Positions 6,978-16,619 of a stretch of DNA of 24,054 bases are shown here, one piece after another. Numbering within the stretch: the stretch's first letter is position 1; the number at the start of each line of letters is the position of its first letter. The notes under the pieces were generated by a model. It was not told where the DNA came from. It saw only the letters and a program-made list of their open reading frames with translations, and did no database searches. The position numbers and the translations under genes were made by a program. This stretch comes from CAZJBP01 sp964544115 (GTDB lineage: Bacteria > Verrucomicrobiota > Kiritimatiellia > UBA8416 > JADHWI01): NCBI GenBank assembly GCA_964544115.1, contig CAZJBP010000036.1:1-24054 (forward strand). Direction: 5' to 3'.

Positions 6978-9962
6978 ATGACAAGGAAAGCGTCATCTGT
7001 GTTGCGCGGATTGATGATCGCCGTGGGCAGCGTGATGCTGGTTGTGCCTGCGAAGGCCGGCCAGCCTTTTGACTACTTTTCCAACTCGCGGTCGGTTGTC
7101 GGACTCAAAGACTACGACACGGGGGTGAGGATCGAACCGGACAATTCGTTCGGTGGGATCCAGGTCAAGGTGGGCCCGGAGCTTACCCCGCTCACGGCCG
7201 ATTGCAAGAAGACGCTGTTGAACGGCTGGATGCCGATTACCGTGCTCAGGGCAAAGGAAGGCGATGTGGCCTACGATACGCTCATCTGGGTTAGCCCGCT
7301 GCCGACGGTGAAGGATTGGCGTGCGGCCTATGACTGGCCGGTCGAGGGCGAAAAGTACCTGCTGTGGGCCATGGTCAGGGCCACCAACACCGGCAGGCAG
7401 CCTGCTGACGCCAAGGCGGCGCTGGCCGACAAGACCTTCTCGTGGACCCTGGCTCCCGGCGCATGCGCCCGGGGCGTGCTGCGGAAGGCCATCGGGGCCG
7501 CGGGCAACTTCGACGATGAAGACGCCGACCTCTGGCTGGCGCGCACGATCGACTACTGGCAGAGCGTCAGGGATAGCGCGCCGCGGATTGAGGTGCCGGA
7601 CCGGAAGGTCTCGGATGCATTCTGGGCGGCGCTTGCTTATCAGTACATATCCAACGACAACGGCAAGTTCCGTCCGGGGGAGGGTTTCTGGGACAACTAC
7701 TGGATGCGTGATGCGGCTTACATGGAAGTCCACTACGCGGAAATGGGTAAGTGGGACGTGGTCTGGAAGGGGTTTGAATACATGTGGTCGTGGCAGCAGG
7801 CAGACGGGAACTTCGACTGCGCGTACGACGGTCAGCAGGGGCCCCAGTACGACGGCAACGGCCAGGCCATTTGGTCCATCTGGCGGTGTTTCACATTGTC
7901 CGGCAATAGGGAGTGGATGACGGCGAACTACCCGCGGCTGAAACAGGCAGCTGACTGGATCGTGACCACCCGACAGAAGCCGGAAAACCCGTTCCCTGGA
8001 GTGCTTCCCGGTGCTCCGGCGGACGGAGAGAACCTCTGGGACGGCAAGCACCACATCGTTGGCTATGACCTATGGAATTTGCGCGGCCTCCTGTGCGCGG
8101 CAGATGTGGCGCAGTCTCTTGGGGAGACTCAAGATGCTGAGGCCTGGCTGAAGGACGCCACCGGTTACCGGAAGGCTATCGACGAAGCATCGAAGAAGGC
8201 AGGAGTTGTATACTTCCCTCCCAGTTGGGAAAAGGCCGGAACCTCCTGGGGCAACACCGAGACGCTTTGGCCAACGGAGCTATTCGACACGAAGGATCCC
8301 CGAGTCGCGGGCACAATCAACTACGTCCATGACGAGTTCGAGGGCGGCTTCAAAGAGGGCCTGATCCAGTGGGAGCGCGGCATGAAGATCATCCACGGCT
8401 ACATGGGCGCGTTCAACATCATGTCCTCCATCAGGCAGGGGAACTATGGCGAGCAGGCCGTGAAGGACTTCTATTGGTATCTTCTGCACACCAGTTCAGC
8501 CCATGCCTTCGCGGAAATCATCGGCTACGAGAAACGGTACGCGAATAACGAGACGATCCCGCACACCTGGGGTGGGGTGAATTACGCGCTCATGCTGCGG
8601 CACATGCTGGTGGACGAACGCGGCGACGAACTGCACCTCCTGTGCGTCATCCCGGACTGGTGGCTGGAGAAAGGGCGCGAGATCCGCGCCGAGGGGCTCC
8701 CCACGGACTTTGGCGAGTTTTCTCTCGTCGTGCGGGGCACGGACAAGGGCGTGGAGGCGGATCTTGTGAAGCCCGCCCGGACTGCACCGAAACGCATTGT
8801 GCTCCACCTGCCGGAGTCCAGGCCGCTGGTCAAGCCGATTGAAGGCGTGGATGTGGTTGTGCGGGGAGACCAGAAGGAGCGTTGGGACTATCCGAAGGTC
8901 GTGTCGCTCTTTCGCAAAGAGAAGGATCCGCAGAGCCCCGAACCCCTTGCCTACGAAAACAGCGTGCTACACGAAACGACAAGCCGGATCACCGCCCACA
9001 CCGATGGGCTTGTTGCGCCGGAACAGGCGGTCTTCCTGCGGGAAGTCAAAGTGGCACTGGCGGCGGCGGACAAGAATGAAAAGATTCGCTACACGCTCGA
9101 CGGTTCTGATCCGACCGCGAGCTCGCCGCTCTACGGCGCGCCTCTCAAGCTCACGGGCACGACGACGGTCAAGGCGCGCGCCGAATCGGGCGGCAGGCTG
9201 GAAGGCGGCATCCCGTGGAGTTTCACCTACCAGTACCAGCCGTTCACCGTGAAGGTGGACGGGCTGGCGAAGATCAAGGTGCCCGGCCTGTTCTTTGGCA
9301 AGACCGCCACGGTCAGCTTCGATTTGAATGCAAACAATTCGCTGGTCCGCTACACATTGGACCCGCCCCCGCCAGGCGCCGGCCCGGAATGCGGCGGCGA
9401 GCCGACGACTAACTCGCCTGCGTTCACAAAGCCGATCGTACTGGACAGGACTACGACGGTGGCGGCTCGATGCTTCGACGCCGCCAACAAGCCGTACGGC
9501 CGCATCTTCCAGGAGAAGTATACCCTTGCCAACGTGGAGGACAACCTGACGACCGGCAAGCCGGCAACGGCGTCCAGGTCGGGCAGCGGGGAAGTCCCGG
9601 AACTTGCCGTGGACGGCATGGTCGAGGTGAAGTCCGCGTTTGAGCCCACATTCTGGGGCTCTGCGCCCTATCCGCAGTGGTGGATGGTGGATCTGGAGAA
9701 GGCCGCGAACCTGCAAGAGCTGCAGCTATACACCTTCTGGGGCGATGGCCGTTCCTATCAATACACGATCGAGGGTTCAACCGACGGCAAGGCGTGGCAC
9801 ACGCTGGTGGACGCATCCACGAATGCAGCGGCGGCCGATGCGAAGGGCTACACGCACACCTTCAAGCCGACGCCTGCCAGGTACGTCCGGGTGAACATGC
9901 TGAAGAACAGCAACAACCAGGGCGTTCACATAGTTGAGCTGCGGGCTTACGAGGCCCGATAG
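6978..9962 (+). CDS. Secreted six-hairpin glycosidase with two chitobiase-type C domains and F5/8 C module
   Basis: The ATG at 6978 is preferred over the in-frame ATG at 6957 because AGAAGAGGA lies just upstream and a clean signal peptide follows (MTRKASS, a hydrophobic stretch, then AKAG); the product is 994 residues. Residues ~190-590 resemble an (alpha/alpha)6 barrel of the GH15/GH63 sort: FWDNYWMRDAAY (W242, R244, D245), WSWQQADGNF, GQAIWSIWR, SWGNTETLWP and PHTWGGVNYALML. The WxRDA motif is typical of glucoamylase-like enzymes. Two chitobiase C-terminal type modules follow (~679-735 with YTLDGSDPTASSPLY, and ~770-835 with YTLDPPPPG), then an F5/8 C module (~854-994). The likely role is exo-cleavage of alpha-linked glucose or a related sugar at the cell surface or outside. 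The exact family, linkage and second catalytic acid are uncertain. It sits between family A and family B genes. Confidence 0.72.
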   Translation: MTRKASSVLRGLMIAVGSVMLVVPAKAGQPFDYFSNSRSVVGLKDYDTGVRIEPDNSFGGIQVKVGPELTPLTADCKKTLLNGWMPITVLRAKEGDVAYDTLIWVSPLPTVKDWRAAYDWPVEGEKYLLWAMVRATNTGRQPADAKAALADKTFSWTLAPGACARGVLRKAIGAAGNFDDEDADLWLARTIDYWQSVRDSAPRIEVPDRKVSDAFWAALAYQYISNDNGKFRPGEGFWDNYWMRDAAYMEVHYAEMGKWDVVWKGFEYMWSWQQADGNFDCAYDGQQGPQYDGNGQAIWSIWRCFTLSGNREWMTANYPRLKQAADWIVTTRQKPENPFPGVLPGAPADGENLWDGKHHIVGYDLWNLRGLLCAADVAQSLGETQDAEAWLKDATGYRKAIDEASKKAGVVYFPPSWEKAGTSWGNTETLWPTELFDTKDPRVAGTINYVHDEFEGGFKEGLIQWERGMKIIHGYMGAFNIMSSIRQGNYGEQAVKDFYWYLLHTSSAHAFAEIIGYEKRYANNETIPHTWGGVNYALMLRHMLVDERGDELHLLCVIPDWWLEKGREIRAEGLPTDFGEFSLVVRGTDKGVEADLVKPARTAPKRIVLHLPESRPLVKPIEGVDVVVRGDQKERWDYPKVVSLFRKEKDPQSPEPLAYENSVLHETTSRITAHTDGLVAPEQAVFLREVKVALAAADKNEKIRYTLDGSDPTASSPLYGAPLKLTGTTTVKARAESGGRLEGGIPWSFTYQYQPFTVKVDGLAKIKVPGLFFGKTATVSFDLNANNSLVRYTLDPPPPGAGPECGGEPTTNSPAFTKPIVLDRTTTVAARCFDAANKPYGRIFQEKYTLANVEDNLTTGKPATASRSGSGEVPELAVDGMVEVKSAFEPTFWGSAPYPQWWMVDLEKAANLQELQLYTFWGDGRSYQYTIEGSTDGKAWHTLVDASTNAAAADAKGYTHTFKPTPARYVRVNMLKNSNNQGVHIVELRAYEAR

Positions 9963-10008
9963 CGGCAGTTTGCCGAGAGCCCTACGTTGGAGCGACACTA
10001 GGAGTGAT

Positions 10009-12162
10009 ATGAACAAAGCGAACATCCTGGCGGAACGTCCCAAGGCATCACAAGTTGAAGCCGCGGAAGAGCCGATCATTCTTTGGGCCTCCGATCCGAT
10101 CGGGCCGGGCGAGACCCTGATGATCCAGGGCCACGCATTCACAGAGGATGCAGTCGTCAAGGCATCCCCCTCGCCCGGGCAGCCGATGCGGACGCTTGAG
10201 GTCCTGGGCCGCAGCGCGCAGTGCCTCAAAGCCCTCATTCCCGCCGACTGGAAGCCGAACGTATACGGGCTTCAGGTGCGCACGGGGGCCGGCAAGGCAG
10301 CCGCGCTTCTGAATCGCCCCGCCGACATCTGGTGGGTGGGCGACCTCGGCGATCGCCAGACGCCGGGCGGGCGCTTTCGCCTCTGCGGCAGGAATATGCT
10401 GGGCAACCCGAAGGCCGTTCGCGTGCGGCTCACGGGGCCCGGGAACGTGGACGTGCCGGTCGAGACATCTGAGCCGTACACGCTGACAGCAGCGCTGCCC
10501 GCCGATGTGCCGCCCGGCGACTACATGCTGCAGGCGCACAACGGCTGGGGCCGGGACGCCGGATGGAGCGAGCCGATCCCGTTCATGGTTGTGGAGCACC
10601 CGAAGCCCTGGCCGCAGCAGGTGTTCAACGTCATGGACTTCGGCGCCACGGGCAGGGGCGTGGCGGACGACACGGCCGCCGTCCAGGCGGCCCTGGCCAA
10701 GGCGGAAGTCAACGGCGGCGGCATCGTCTTCTTCCCGCGCGGCCGGTATGCGGTGAGCGACACACTGAAGGTTCCGCGGTTTACGGTCCTGCGGGGCGCG
10801 AAGCGTGAGTGGGTCGAACTGCTGTGGCCCAACCAGCCCAAGCCGTTCGTCCTGGTGCGCGGCTCCAACTCCTTCGGCCTGGAGGACATCACGCTGGCGG
10901 CCTTCAACTACCTGGACGGCATTGAGAGCGACGAGGGCTCGATGGCGACGTCCGGGGACGTATTCCTCCGCAGGATACGCGTGCGCGCCTTGCGCTACTC
11001 GCGGCTGAGGACCATGGACGAGGTCCACCAGCGGTTTGTCGAATCCACCTCGCACTCCGAGGGCGGATGCACGGTGATGGTGGGCGGGCGCAACATTGAG
11101 ATTACCGACTGCGACTTGTATGGCTCAGGGCGCGGGCTGGCGCTGACCGGCGTCCGGGGCGGGCGCGTGAGCGGCAACAAGATCCACAACGGGCGCTACG
11201 GCTGGTACACCCTCTCGGGTATGGACGGCCTGATCTTCGAAGACAACGAGATCATCGGCGCCGACCTCATGTCCGCAGGCGGCAGCCTGAACACGTTTTA
11301 CAATTCCTACGGCAGCCGGAACCTGTATTTCGCGAACAACCGGATACGGACCGTGTTCGGCAGCGATCGCGAGGGCACCTCCAGCGACGGCGGCGGCGGG
11401 AACCATACCGGGCACATCATCTCCGCCGAGGGCGTGAAGCTGGTGCTGTCGGATGAGCCTCCCATGATCACCGACATCTGGTACAAGGAGGCCAGGCCGG
11501 GCATGGGGGCCTACATTCTGGAGGGACGCGGCGCCGGCCAGTGGCGGCGCGTGGTCGGGCAGGAGGGCCGGACCGTCGAGCTGGACCAGCCGTGGCGGAT
11601 CGCGCCGGACGCGACGAGCATCGTGTCCATCTCCACGTTCCAGGGCAACTACCTCCTGGTCGGCAACGACTACTCCGACTCGACCTGCGCGATCCAGATG
11701 TTCGGCATCTCGATCGGCCACGTCATCGCCGGCAACACATCTTCCCGGGCCGGCGGGTTCCACGTGTGGGGCCTCATCTACGGGAGCGCCCAGCCGTCGT
11801 GGTACTGCCAGCTGGTGGACAACGAGATCCTGGAAGGCAACGGCATCCTGGGCCCGTGCAACGAGACGCCGGCGAAGGACTCCCATATTGCCGCCATCGG
11901 TCAGATGTATCCCGCCGATCCACTCTTCGTCTCTCCGCTGGTCCGCTGTGTCGTGATCCGCCGCAACCGGCTTCACAACAACGCCTGCATCGAGCTGGTC
12001 GGCCGGATTGCGGACGCCGTGGTCGAGCACAATACGGTTGAGAACGCCAGCATCGGGATCAACGTCGAAACGACGGTCGCCGGGGAGCTTCTGCGGGAGA
12101 ACACGATCGAGAACGTCGACCAGCCGATGGTACGGCCAGAGAAGAAGCAGGGAGCAGTGTGA
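10009..12162 (+). CDS. Family B right-handed beta-helix protein, second copy, no signal peptide
   Basis: This close paralogue of 3365-5488 shows roughly seven in ten residues identical by eye, over the whole length and without large gaps. It has the same two Ig/IPT-like repeats, the entry motif FNVMDFGATGRG, the interrupting insert with YILEGRGAGQWRR, and the identical segment REGTSSDGGGGNHTGH. The start is placed at ATG 10009, 5 bases after a good AGGAG (10000-10004), although the frame stays open upstream to 9934. Neither start gives a hydrophobic leader: the protein begins MNKANILAERPKAS. It is therefore predicted cytoplasmic unless exported by an unusual route, unlike its paralogue. It follows the six-hairpin glycosidase by 46 bases. 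A polysaccharide lyase or hydrolase role is inferred from the fold only. Confidence 0.8.
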   Translation: MNKANILAERPKASQVEAAEEPIILWASDPIGPGETLMIQGHAFTEDAVVKASPSPGQPMRTLEVLGRSAQCLKALIPADWKPNVYGLQVRTGAGKAAALLNRPADIWWVGDLGDRQTPGGRFRLCGRNMLGNPKAVRVRLTGPGNVDVPVETSEPYTLTAALPADVPPGDYMLQAHNGWGRDAGWSEPIPFMVVEHPKPWPQQVFNVMDFGATGRGVADDTAAVQAALAKAEVNGGGIVFFPRGRYAVSDTLKVPRFTVLRGAKREWVELLWPNQPKPFVLVRGSNSFGLEDITLAAFNYLDGIESDEGSMATSGDVFLRRIRVRALRYSRLRTMDEVHQRFVESTSHSEGGCTVMVGGRNIEITDCDLYGSGRGLALTGVRGGRVSGNKIHNGRYGWYTLSGMDGLIFEDNEIIGADLMSAGGSLNTFYNSYGSRNLYFANNRIRTVFGSDREGTSSDGGGGNHTGHIISAEGVKLVLSDEPPMITDIWYKEARPGMGAYILEGRGAGQWRRVVGQEGRTVELDQPWRIAPDATSIVSISTFQGNYLLVGNDYSDSTCAIQMFGISIGHVIAGNTSSRAGGFHVWGLIYGSAQPSWYCQLVDNEILEGNGILGPCNETPAKDSHIAAIGQMYPADPLFVSPLVRCVVIRRNRLHNNACIELVGRIADAVVEHNTVENASIGINVETTVAGELLRENTIENVDQPMVRPEKKQGAV

Positions 12163-12261
12163 CCAACGGAACCGCCCTGACGAGGGAGACTGACACAGCG
12201 TTGGAACTGGATCTCTGCAGACGGATGCCACCATGTTTGAGCGCTCACAGCGGGGGCTGCC

Positions 12262-13548
12262 ATGAAATCGACGCGACGAACTGAAACGCTGGCCGCGCTG
12301 GGCGGAGAGCGGGTGATTGCCGAAGGTGCGATCAGACCGTGGCCGCCGGTCGGCGCCCTGGACCGGAAGATGGTGCTGTCGTCCCTGGAGGGCGGCCAGC
12401 ATACGTATGGCCCGAACTGCACGGAGCTCGAGAAGGAGTTCTCCGCCTGGAGCGGCATCCAGCACTCGCTGTTCTGCAATTCGGGGACCGCGGCGCTGCA
12501 CATGGCACTGGTCGCCTGCGAATGCGGCGCGGGCGATGAGGTCATTGCCCCCGCCTACACGTGGCCCTCTTCGGCCACCTGCTGCCTGCATCACAACATT
12601 ATCCCGGTGTTCGTGGACATCGAATGGGCAACGATGAACGTCGACACGGACCGGATCGAGGCCGCGATCACGCCGAGAACGCGGGCGATCATCGTCGTCC
12701 ACCTGCACGGACTCATGGTCAACATGAAAGAGATCATGGCCATCGCCCGGAAGCACAGGCTCAAAGTCATCGAGGATTGCTGCCAGGCCCACGGAGCCCG
12801 CTTCCAGGGCAGAATGGCGGGGTCGTTCGGCGACTGTGCCGCGTTCAGCACCAACCAGAACAAAGTCATGTGCAGCGGCGAGGGAGGTTTCTTCTGCTGC
12901 AACGACGACAAGATGTTCGAGCGGGGAAAGACGCTCTGGTACTTCGGCGAGAACCGCCCTCCCGACGCCGCGGCGGGCTACCACGCCTATGGGATGGGCT
13001 GGATGTACCGCAGCAGCGACCTTGTGGCCGCCTTCGCCCGCGCCCAGTTGACCCGCCTGGACGCAAACCTGGCCCGCATACAGACAAACGCCGCGCGGCT
13101 CACCGAATGCCTGGCGGATGTCCCGCATCTCATCCTGCCGACAGCGCCGAAGGGGCACCACCACAATTTCTATAACTACACCATCCGCTTCGACATGGAG
13201 GCGATGCATCATGAGCGCGACGCCCGGACATTCCGGGACAAGATCGTCGCCTCGCTCAGGGCAGAGGGCGTGGACACCGGCATCTGGCAGGGATGGCCGG
13301 TGCCGGAGATGACCGCCCTTCAGGCGAAAGACGCCTACGGCAGAGGATGCCCCTGGTCGTGCCGGCACGCGGGGCGCGTGGATTACTCGCTCGACCAGTA
13401 CCCGGTGGCCCGGCGCCACTGTGACTGGCACACGGGAATGACAACACCCCTGCGGCCGCCCAACGGCACCGGGACTGTCGAGCTGCTCGGGAAGGCGTTT
13501 CGAAAAGTCATGACCCGCATTGATCAGGTGGAGAAGGTCGCGCTCTAG
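12262..13548 (+). CDS. DegT/DnrJ/EryC1/StrS family PLP-dependent aminotransferase
   Basis: This 428-residue, full-length fold-type I aminotransferase has the family landmarks in order: GGQHTYGPNCTELEKEF near the N-terminus, the cofactor-phosphate loop CNSGTAALHMAL, the PLP-nitrogen aspartate in VIEDCCQAHGA (D172), and the Schiff-base lysine in FSTNQNKVMCSGEGG (K201). Family members add an amino group to keto sugars or keto-cyclitols, usually from glutamate; some relatives are sugar dehydratases, but those replace the lysine, which is kept here. No sugar-nucleotide synthesis genes are nearby, so the substrate may be a free sugar or cyclitol (inference). No signal peptide is visible, so it is cytoplasmic. 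The SD is weak (CGGGGGC); a 10-codon frame from ATG 12233 ends in an ATGA overlap with this start and could couple translation. The next gene starts 9 bases after the stop. Confidence 0.88.
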   Translation: MKSTRRTETLAALGGERVIAEGAIRPWPPVGALDRKMVLSSLEGGQHTYGPNCTELEKEFSAWSGIQHSLFCNSGTAALHMALVACECGAGDEVIAPAYTWPSSATCCLHHNIIPVFVDIEWATMNVDTDRIEAAITPRTRAIIVVHLHGLMVNMKEIMAIARKHRLKVIEDCCQAHGARFQGRMAGSFGDCAAFSTNQNKVMCSGEGGFFCCNDDKMFERGKTLWYFGENRPPDAAAGYHAYGMGWMYRSSDLVAAFARAQLTRLDANLARIQTNAARLTECLADVPHLILPTAPKGHHHNFYNYTIRFDMEAMHHERDARTFRDKIVASLRAEGVDTGIWQGWPVPEMTALQAKDAYGRGCPWSCRHAGRVDYSLDQYPVARRHCDWHTGMTTPLRPPNGTGTVELLGKAFRKVMTRIDQVEKVAL

Positions 13549-13557
13549 GAGGGAAGC

Positions 13558-14844
13558 ATGCCTCTCAAGGTCGGCTTTGCCGAAGTGGACATCACTCCGC
13601 CGGTCGGCACGCTGAAGATCGGCTGGATCATCCGGATCGCGTCGGATCAGGTCATCGATCCGCTGTACGCGCGGGCGGCTGCAATTCAGTCCGGCCGCAA
13701 CTCCCTCGGTCTCATCAGCCTGGATACGCTGTGCGTCCGCTGGACGCAGGTGGCGGAGATCAGGAGGCGAATCAGCGCCCGCTACGGGTTCCCGGGCCGG
13801 AACATCATGGTCGCGGCCACGCACAATCATGCTGGTCCGGCCGTCAAGAAGTTCGAGAGCACGCCCCGGGACGAAGCCTACATTGAGACGATGATCTCGA
13901 AGGTCGTCGAGTCGTTCGGACGGGCATTGGCGGGCGCGGAGGAGGCCGAGATCGGGTTCGGCTCGTGCTTTGAGTTCGGGGTGGCCCACAACCGCCGCGT
14001 CATCATGCGCGACGGCACGGTTCGGACCCACGGCTCATTCTCCGATCCCGACTCGCTCTGCCTGGAAGGGCCTATTGACCCGGAAGTGGGCGTCATGGCC
14101 GCGAGATCAATGGCCGGCCGGCCATTGGGTGCCGTCGTCACGTTCGCGTGCCATCCGACGCATCACGGCGCCACCGGAGAACTCTCCGCCGGGTATCCCG
14201 GCGCGCTGGCGCGGGAGATGAAGAGGCGCGGCTGGCCCGTCACCGTGTTCCTGAACGGTCCGAGCGGCAACCTGCATTTCGCGGATCCGACCCGGAACGG
14301 CGACGGCATGACAAAGGAGCAGATCGGGGCCAGACTGGCTGAGGACGCCGGCAAGGTCATCGCTCAGATGGAGTTTGGTTCAGAGGCCATACTCTCCGGG
14401 AAGAAGCGGACGATCCAGCTCCCCTACCGCGCCGTCACGAAGGCCGAGATCAAAGGCACCGTCCGCGGCGCCCAGAGATTTGTTGATTCGGCGGCCTATG
14501 ATCGTGCCATGCCCGCGCTCCTTGAGCGCATCCGGACCCGGGGCACACAGCCGGCCGAGGTCCAGGCCTTGTTCATTAACGACCATGCCTTCGTGAGCAT
14601 CCCAGCAGAGTATTTCGTGCAGCACGGGCTGCGGATCAAGGAGGCCGCCCACCCGCGACGCGCTCTGGTCGTCTCCTGCGCGAACGGCATGGTCGGCTAT
14701 GTGCCGCACAAGGAGGCATTCAGGCGCGGCGGATACGAGACCACGTTCGGGGGCGGAAGCATGCTGGCCCCGAAGGCCGGCGACCTGCTGGCCGATACGG
14801 CCATCAGCCTCCTGCGCTCAGGGGCCTTGTGGCGGCGCACTTGA
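13558..14844 (+). CDS. Neutral/alkaline ceramidase N-terminal domain family protein
   Basis: This 428-residue protein matches the N-terminal catalytic region of neutral ceramidases: VGFAEVDITPPVG at the start, ATHNHAGP (H89, H91) where ceramidases have a zinc-binding ATHxHxGP, a second histidine cluster in CHPTHHG (C198 to H203), and LNGPSGNLHFAD in place of the usual GAAGDxNP turn. The C-terminal immunoglobulin-like domain of true ceramidases is absent, and so is a signal peptide. Bacterial members of this short type are common in glycan-degrading phyla and mostly have no known substrate, so an amide or ester hydrolase is a safer call than ceramidase. The SD AGGAGG overlaps the upstream stop TAG, so expression is tightly coupled to the aminotransferase. 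Confidence 0.8.
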   Translation: MPLKVGFAEVDITPPVGTLKIGWIIRIASDQVIDPLYARAAAIQSGRNSLGLISLDTLCVRWTQVAEIRRRISARYGFPGRNIMVAATHNHAGPAVKKFESTPRDEAYIETMISKVVESFGRALAGAEEAEIGFGSCFEFGVAHNRRVIMRDGTVRTHGSFSDPDSLCLEGPIDPEVGVMAARSMAGRPLGAVVTFACHPTHHGATGELSAGYPGALAREMKRRGWPVTVFLNGPSGNLHFADPTRNGDGMTKEQIGARLAEDAGKVIAQMEFGSEAILSGKKRTIQLPYRAVTKAEIKGTVRGAQRFVDSAAYDRAMPALLERIRTRGTQPAEVQALFINDHAFVSIPAEYFVQHGLRIKEAAHPRRALVVSCANGMVGYVPHKEAFRRGGYETTFGGGSMLAPKAGDLLADTAISLLRSGALWRRT

Positions 14845-14856
14845 ACTGACTATAGT
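14827..14856 (+). promoter_or_regulatory. Possible sigma-70 type promoter upstream of GH51 gene
   Basis: TTGTGG (14827-14832), an 18-base spacer and TATAGT (14851-14856) sit at the end of the ceramidase-family gene. A 117-base gap without a gene follows, up to the GH51 start. The -10 is one mismatch from consensus and is unusually AT-rich for this DNA. It is a weak call from two short words. Confidence 0.25.
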
Positions 14857-14961
14857 TGCTTGTCTTTAGACGATGGGGTTCAGGCGGGCCAAACATGTCG
14901 TCGCGCGGGCGACCGCACGTAGCGGAGCGTGAACAGCGGAGTCAGCGGAAGGGGAAGTGCC

Positions 14962-16503
<1,542 letters not shown>

Positions 16504-16551
16504 GCGTGCCACGTTCACCCCACCCCTTGGACGTCGGGTTGCCGTAAGAAC

Positions 16552-16581
16552 TTGACTCATAGGCATCCCTGCGGGTCTATT
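16552..16581 (+). promoter_or_regulatory. Possible promoter upstream of GH20 gene
   Basis: TTGACT (16552-16557) is one mismatch from the -35 consensus. An 18-base spacer leads to TCTATT (16576-16581), a mediocre -10. The site ends 38 bases before the GH20 start, in an intergenic stretch that is less GC-rich than the flanking genes. Confidence 0.35.
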
Positions 16582-16619
16582 ACAGGTCATGCGCGCTGGA
16601 AGCGCTGGAGGAAGATGAA

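Noticed and set aside
9934..10008. 25-codon N-terminal extension of the second beta-helix protein
   Set aside because: It overlaps the upstream gene, has no leader character, and a good AGGAG serves ATG 10009.
12233..12265. Ten-codon frame before the aminotransferase, ending in an ATGA overlap
   Set aside because: Too short to claim as a leader peptide; no regulatory codon run. Noted only as possible translational coupling.
11125..14031. Very long open frame on the minus strand (about 968 codons) across the second beta-helix, aminotransferase and ceramidase-family genes
   Set aside because: It is antisense to three well-supported proteins, has no recognisable domain, and is rich in Arg, His, Pro and Gly as expected from a shadow of high-GC codon use.
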